The position numbers and the translations under genes are program-made. Source: an uncultured Thermoproteales archaeon (GTDB lineage Archaea; Thermoproteota; Thermoprotei; Thermoproteales; Thermoproteaceae). Taken from it: a stretch of 7,067 bases of DNA. Positions 6,081-7,067 of the stretch are shown piece by piece (positions within the stretch are counted from its first letter, which is position 1; each line of letters starts with the position of its first letter). The stretch spans positions 1 to 7,067 of the forward strand of contig CAMLLK010000044.1 of the NCBI GenBank assembly GCA_946480885.1, read 5' to 3'. Under the pieces are notes generated by a model. That model was given only the letters and a program-made list of their open reading frames with translations, ran no database searches and was not told the origin of the DNA.

Positions 6081-6410
6081 TTAATATTGTCGATATTGGG
6101 CAATCTCTTCCTCTTTCCTAACTGCCCTCAGCTGTACAATTCCTATTTCTAGTACTCTACCCCCCACTAGGCCCAGGGCGAGGAGTACGAAGGCTCTAGC
6201 TATTGTGGCCCCCACGGCGTAGGGATCTGGGATGTTGTTTATCTTAGCAGTCACAGTCTGCCCTAGGATTGGTATTGTAATATCTAAAGTAGTCCGCGGA
6301 ATCGTCTCGAAGTACAGAAGTAAGCCGTTTATTAGTGAAAAACCTACGAAAAAAGCACCCACTGAGATTAGTACTATCGGCGCGATGTATTTCCTCACGG
6401 CAGACGACAT
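6081..6410 (-). CDS. Small two-helix membrane protein of unknown function
   Basis: The protein of 109 residues has two clear transmembrane segments, about residues 9-33 and 66-88. Between them is a 32-residue loop rich in Thr, Ile and Pro (34-65), and the C-terminal tail is charged (RAVRKEEEIAQYRQY at 95-109). Three positive residues sit close to the second helix on the tail side, and Arg and Lys precede the first helix. Both ends are therefore probably cytoplasmic and the loop outside, by the positive-inside rule. No catalytic motif is visible. It starts 11 bases after the kae1 stop and is followed 10 bases on by the small hypothetical gene, so it is likely the middle gene of an operon. The ATG at 6410 has no Shine-Dalgarno. 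A GTG at 6398 (residue 5) is an alternative because it sits 23 bases after a TATA-like sequence at 6417-6425. The gene is likely real; its function is unknown. Confidence 0.75.
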   Translation of the reverse strand: MSSAVRKYIAPIVLISVGAFFVGFSLINGLLLYFETIPRTTLDITIPILGQTVTAKINNIPDPYAVGATIARAFVLLALGLVGGRVLEIGIVQLRAVRKEEEIAQYRQY

Positions 6411-6416
6411 ATTACT

Positions 6417-6425
6417 ATTTTTTAT
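6417..6425 (-). promoter_or_regulatory. TATA-like sequence at the end of kae1
   Basis: TATAAAAAA on the minus strand spans the kae1 stop and the short spacer. It is only 11 bases from the ATG at 6410 but 23 bases from the in-frame GTG at 6398, the spacing seen at the other promoters in this window. It could be an internal promoter for the membrane-protein gene or just A/T-rich spacer. Confidence 0.3.
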
Positions 6426-7067
6426 ACTTTTCTACAGAGGTCGTAAAACCACGGCACGTCTACGGCGTCTAGACGCCAGTTTTGTTTTACAAAACTCTCC
6501 TCTGGCCTCACGGCTACTCCACGCCTATAGGCGTAGTACCCCGTGAGAGCTATCATGGCGCCGTTGTCACCGGCGTATTCAACAGGTACGATTTTCACCT
6601 CTACGCCGTGTTCCCGACCCACCTCTTCTAAAATCTCTCTAAGTCTCCTACTCCGAGCCACGCCGCCAGCCACTACTAACTCTCTCTTTTTTGTATAAGC
6701 CAACGCCCTCTCAGTCACTTCAGCCAACATATAATATGCCGTCTCTATCAAAGACCTACACACCACAGCTAAGTCTACCCCCTTCTTTACTAACTGCAAC
6801 GCGTAGGTGGCCACACCTGCGTAGGAAAGATCTTGGCCGATTATAGGCATGGGGAAGGGGACTAACTCCCCCGCCCCCTCTCCGCACTTCTCTACGGCGG
6901 GGACGCCGGGGAAGCCAAGCCCCACTTCTCTTGCGAACATATCAATAGCATTGCCAATAGCCACGTCTAAAGTCTCGCCGAAGACACGGTACCTCCCGTC
7001 GGAATAGCCTACAACCATAGTGTGACCCCCCGAGATTAATAAGACTAAGGGGTCGCAAGACCTCGTG
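6422..7067 (-). CDS. kae1: Kae1, tRNA N6-adenosine threonylcarbamoyltransferase subunit (5' end outside the window)
   Basis: Kae1 is the catalytic subunit of the archaeal KEOPS complex, which transfers threonylcarbamoyl from its adenylate to A37 of ANN-decoding tRNAs to make t6A. The frame stays open to the window edge. In-frame codons before the first ATG (7018) encode PLVLLISGGHT, a conserved Kae1 core, so that ATG is internal and about 110-120 residues are missing, including the two metal-binding histidines. Counting from the edge, 214 residues are present: SGGHT at 12-16, GETLDVAIGNAIDMFAREVG at 30-49, VVAGGVARSRRLRE at 131-144 and GDNGAMIA at 166-173, where D167 should be a metal ligand. 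The protein ends at the usual Kae1 C terminus (DVPWF at 203-207) without a fused Bud32 kinase, unlike Methanocaldococcus jannaschii and some other archaea. It leads the group with the membrane and hypothetical genes on the same strand. Confidence 0.95.
   Translation of the reverse strand, partial: TRSCDPLVLLISGGHTMVVGYSDGRYRVFGETLDVAIGNAIDMFAREVGLGFPGVPAVEKCGEGAGELVPFPMPIIGQDLSYAGVATYALQLVKKGVDLAVVCRSLIETAYYMLAEVTERALAYTKKRELVVAGGVARSRRLREILEEVGREHGVEVKIVPVEYAGDNGAMIALTGYYAYRRGVAVRPEESFVKQNWRLDAVDVPWFYDLCRKV

Noticed and set aside
6232..6546. Plus-strand open frame of 104 codons
   Set aside because: It is antisense to the membrane-protein gene and the kae1 3' end, crosses their boundary, and shows no recognisable domain.
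7016..7018. ATG at 7018 as the start of Kae1
   Set aside because: In-frame codons to its right encode the conserved SGGHT core, so the ATG is internal and the gene continues past the window.

Overview
The window looks like chromosomal DNA of a hyperthermophilic crenarchaeon of the Thermoproteales, most likely Pyrobaculum or a close relative. Reasons: an archaeal-type Kae1 gene without a fused Bud32 kinase, an archaeal PEP synthase, heavy AGA/AGG/ATA codon use with purine-rich coding strands, start codons with TATA-like boxes about 23-25 bases upstream and no leader (leaderless transcripts), and very tight gene spacing. The genus call is a judgement from style and protein flavour, not from a search.

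Layout. (1) Bases 3-632 (+): a stand-alone RCK/TrkA-like protein. (2) Bases 624-1334 (-): an MscS-type small-conductance channel, tail to tail with the first gene and overlapping it by 9 bases. (3) Bases 1360-3789 (-): complete phosphoenolpyruvate synthase (ppsA), the gluconeogenic entry enzyme. It has its own leaderless promoter, whose TATA box lies inside an imperfect inverted repeat. (4) Bases 3873-4565 (-): an unrecognised alpha/beta protein with a C-terminal zinc ribbon. (5) Bases 4596-5807 (+): a radical SAM protein with a B12-binding-like N-terminal domain, divergent from gene 4 across only 30 bp. (6) Bases 5753-6070 (-): a small hypothetical protein overlapping the end of the radical SAM gene by 55 bp. 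(7) Bases 6081-6410 (-): a small two-helix membrane protein. (8) Bases 6422-7067 (-): the C-terminal two thirds of Kae1, the t6A tRNA-modification enzyme, running off the right edge.

Genes 8-7-6 are spaced 11 and 10 bases apart and probably form one leftward operon headed by kae1 or a gene further right. Genes 4 and 5 share a miniature divergent promoter region in which each TATA-like box lies close to the other gene's start codon, so their transcription is probably coupled or mutually exclusive. ppsA and the MscS gene are close enough (25 bases) for read-through, but a T-run after the ppsA stop may end most ppsA transcripts.

There is no gene-free stretch above 300 bases. The largest gap is 83 bases (3790-3872), and it holds the ppsA promoter. 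I saw no tRNA, rRNA, CRISPR array or insertion sequence. The least explained parts are the zinc-ribbon/radical SAM pair with its interlocked promoter, the repeat around the ppsA TATA box, and a G-rich tract in the convergent overlap region.
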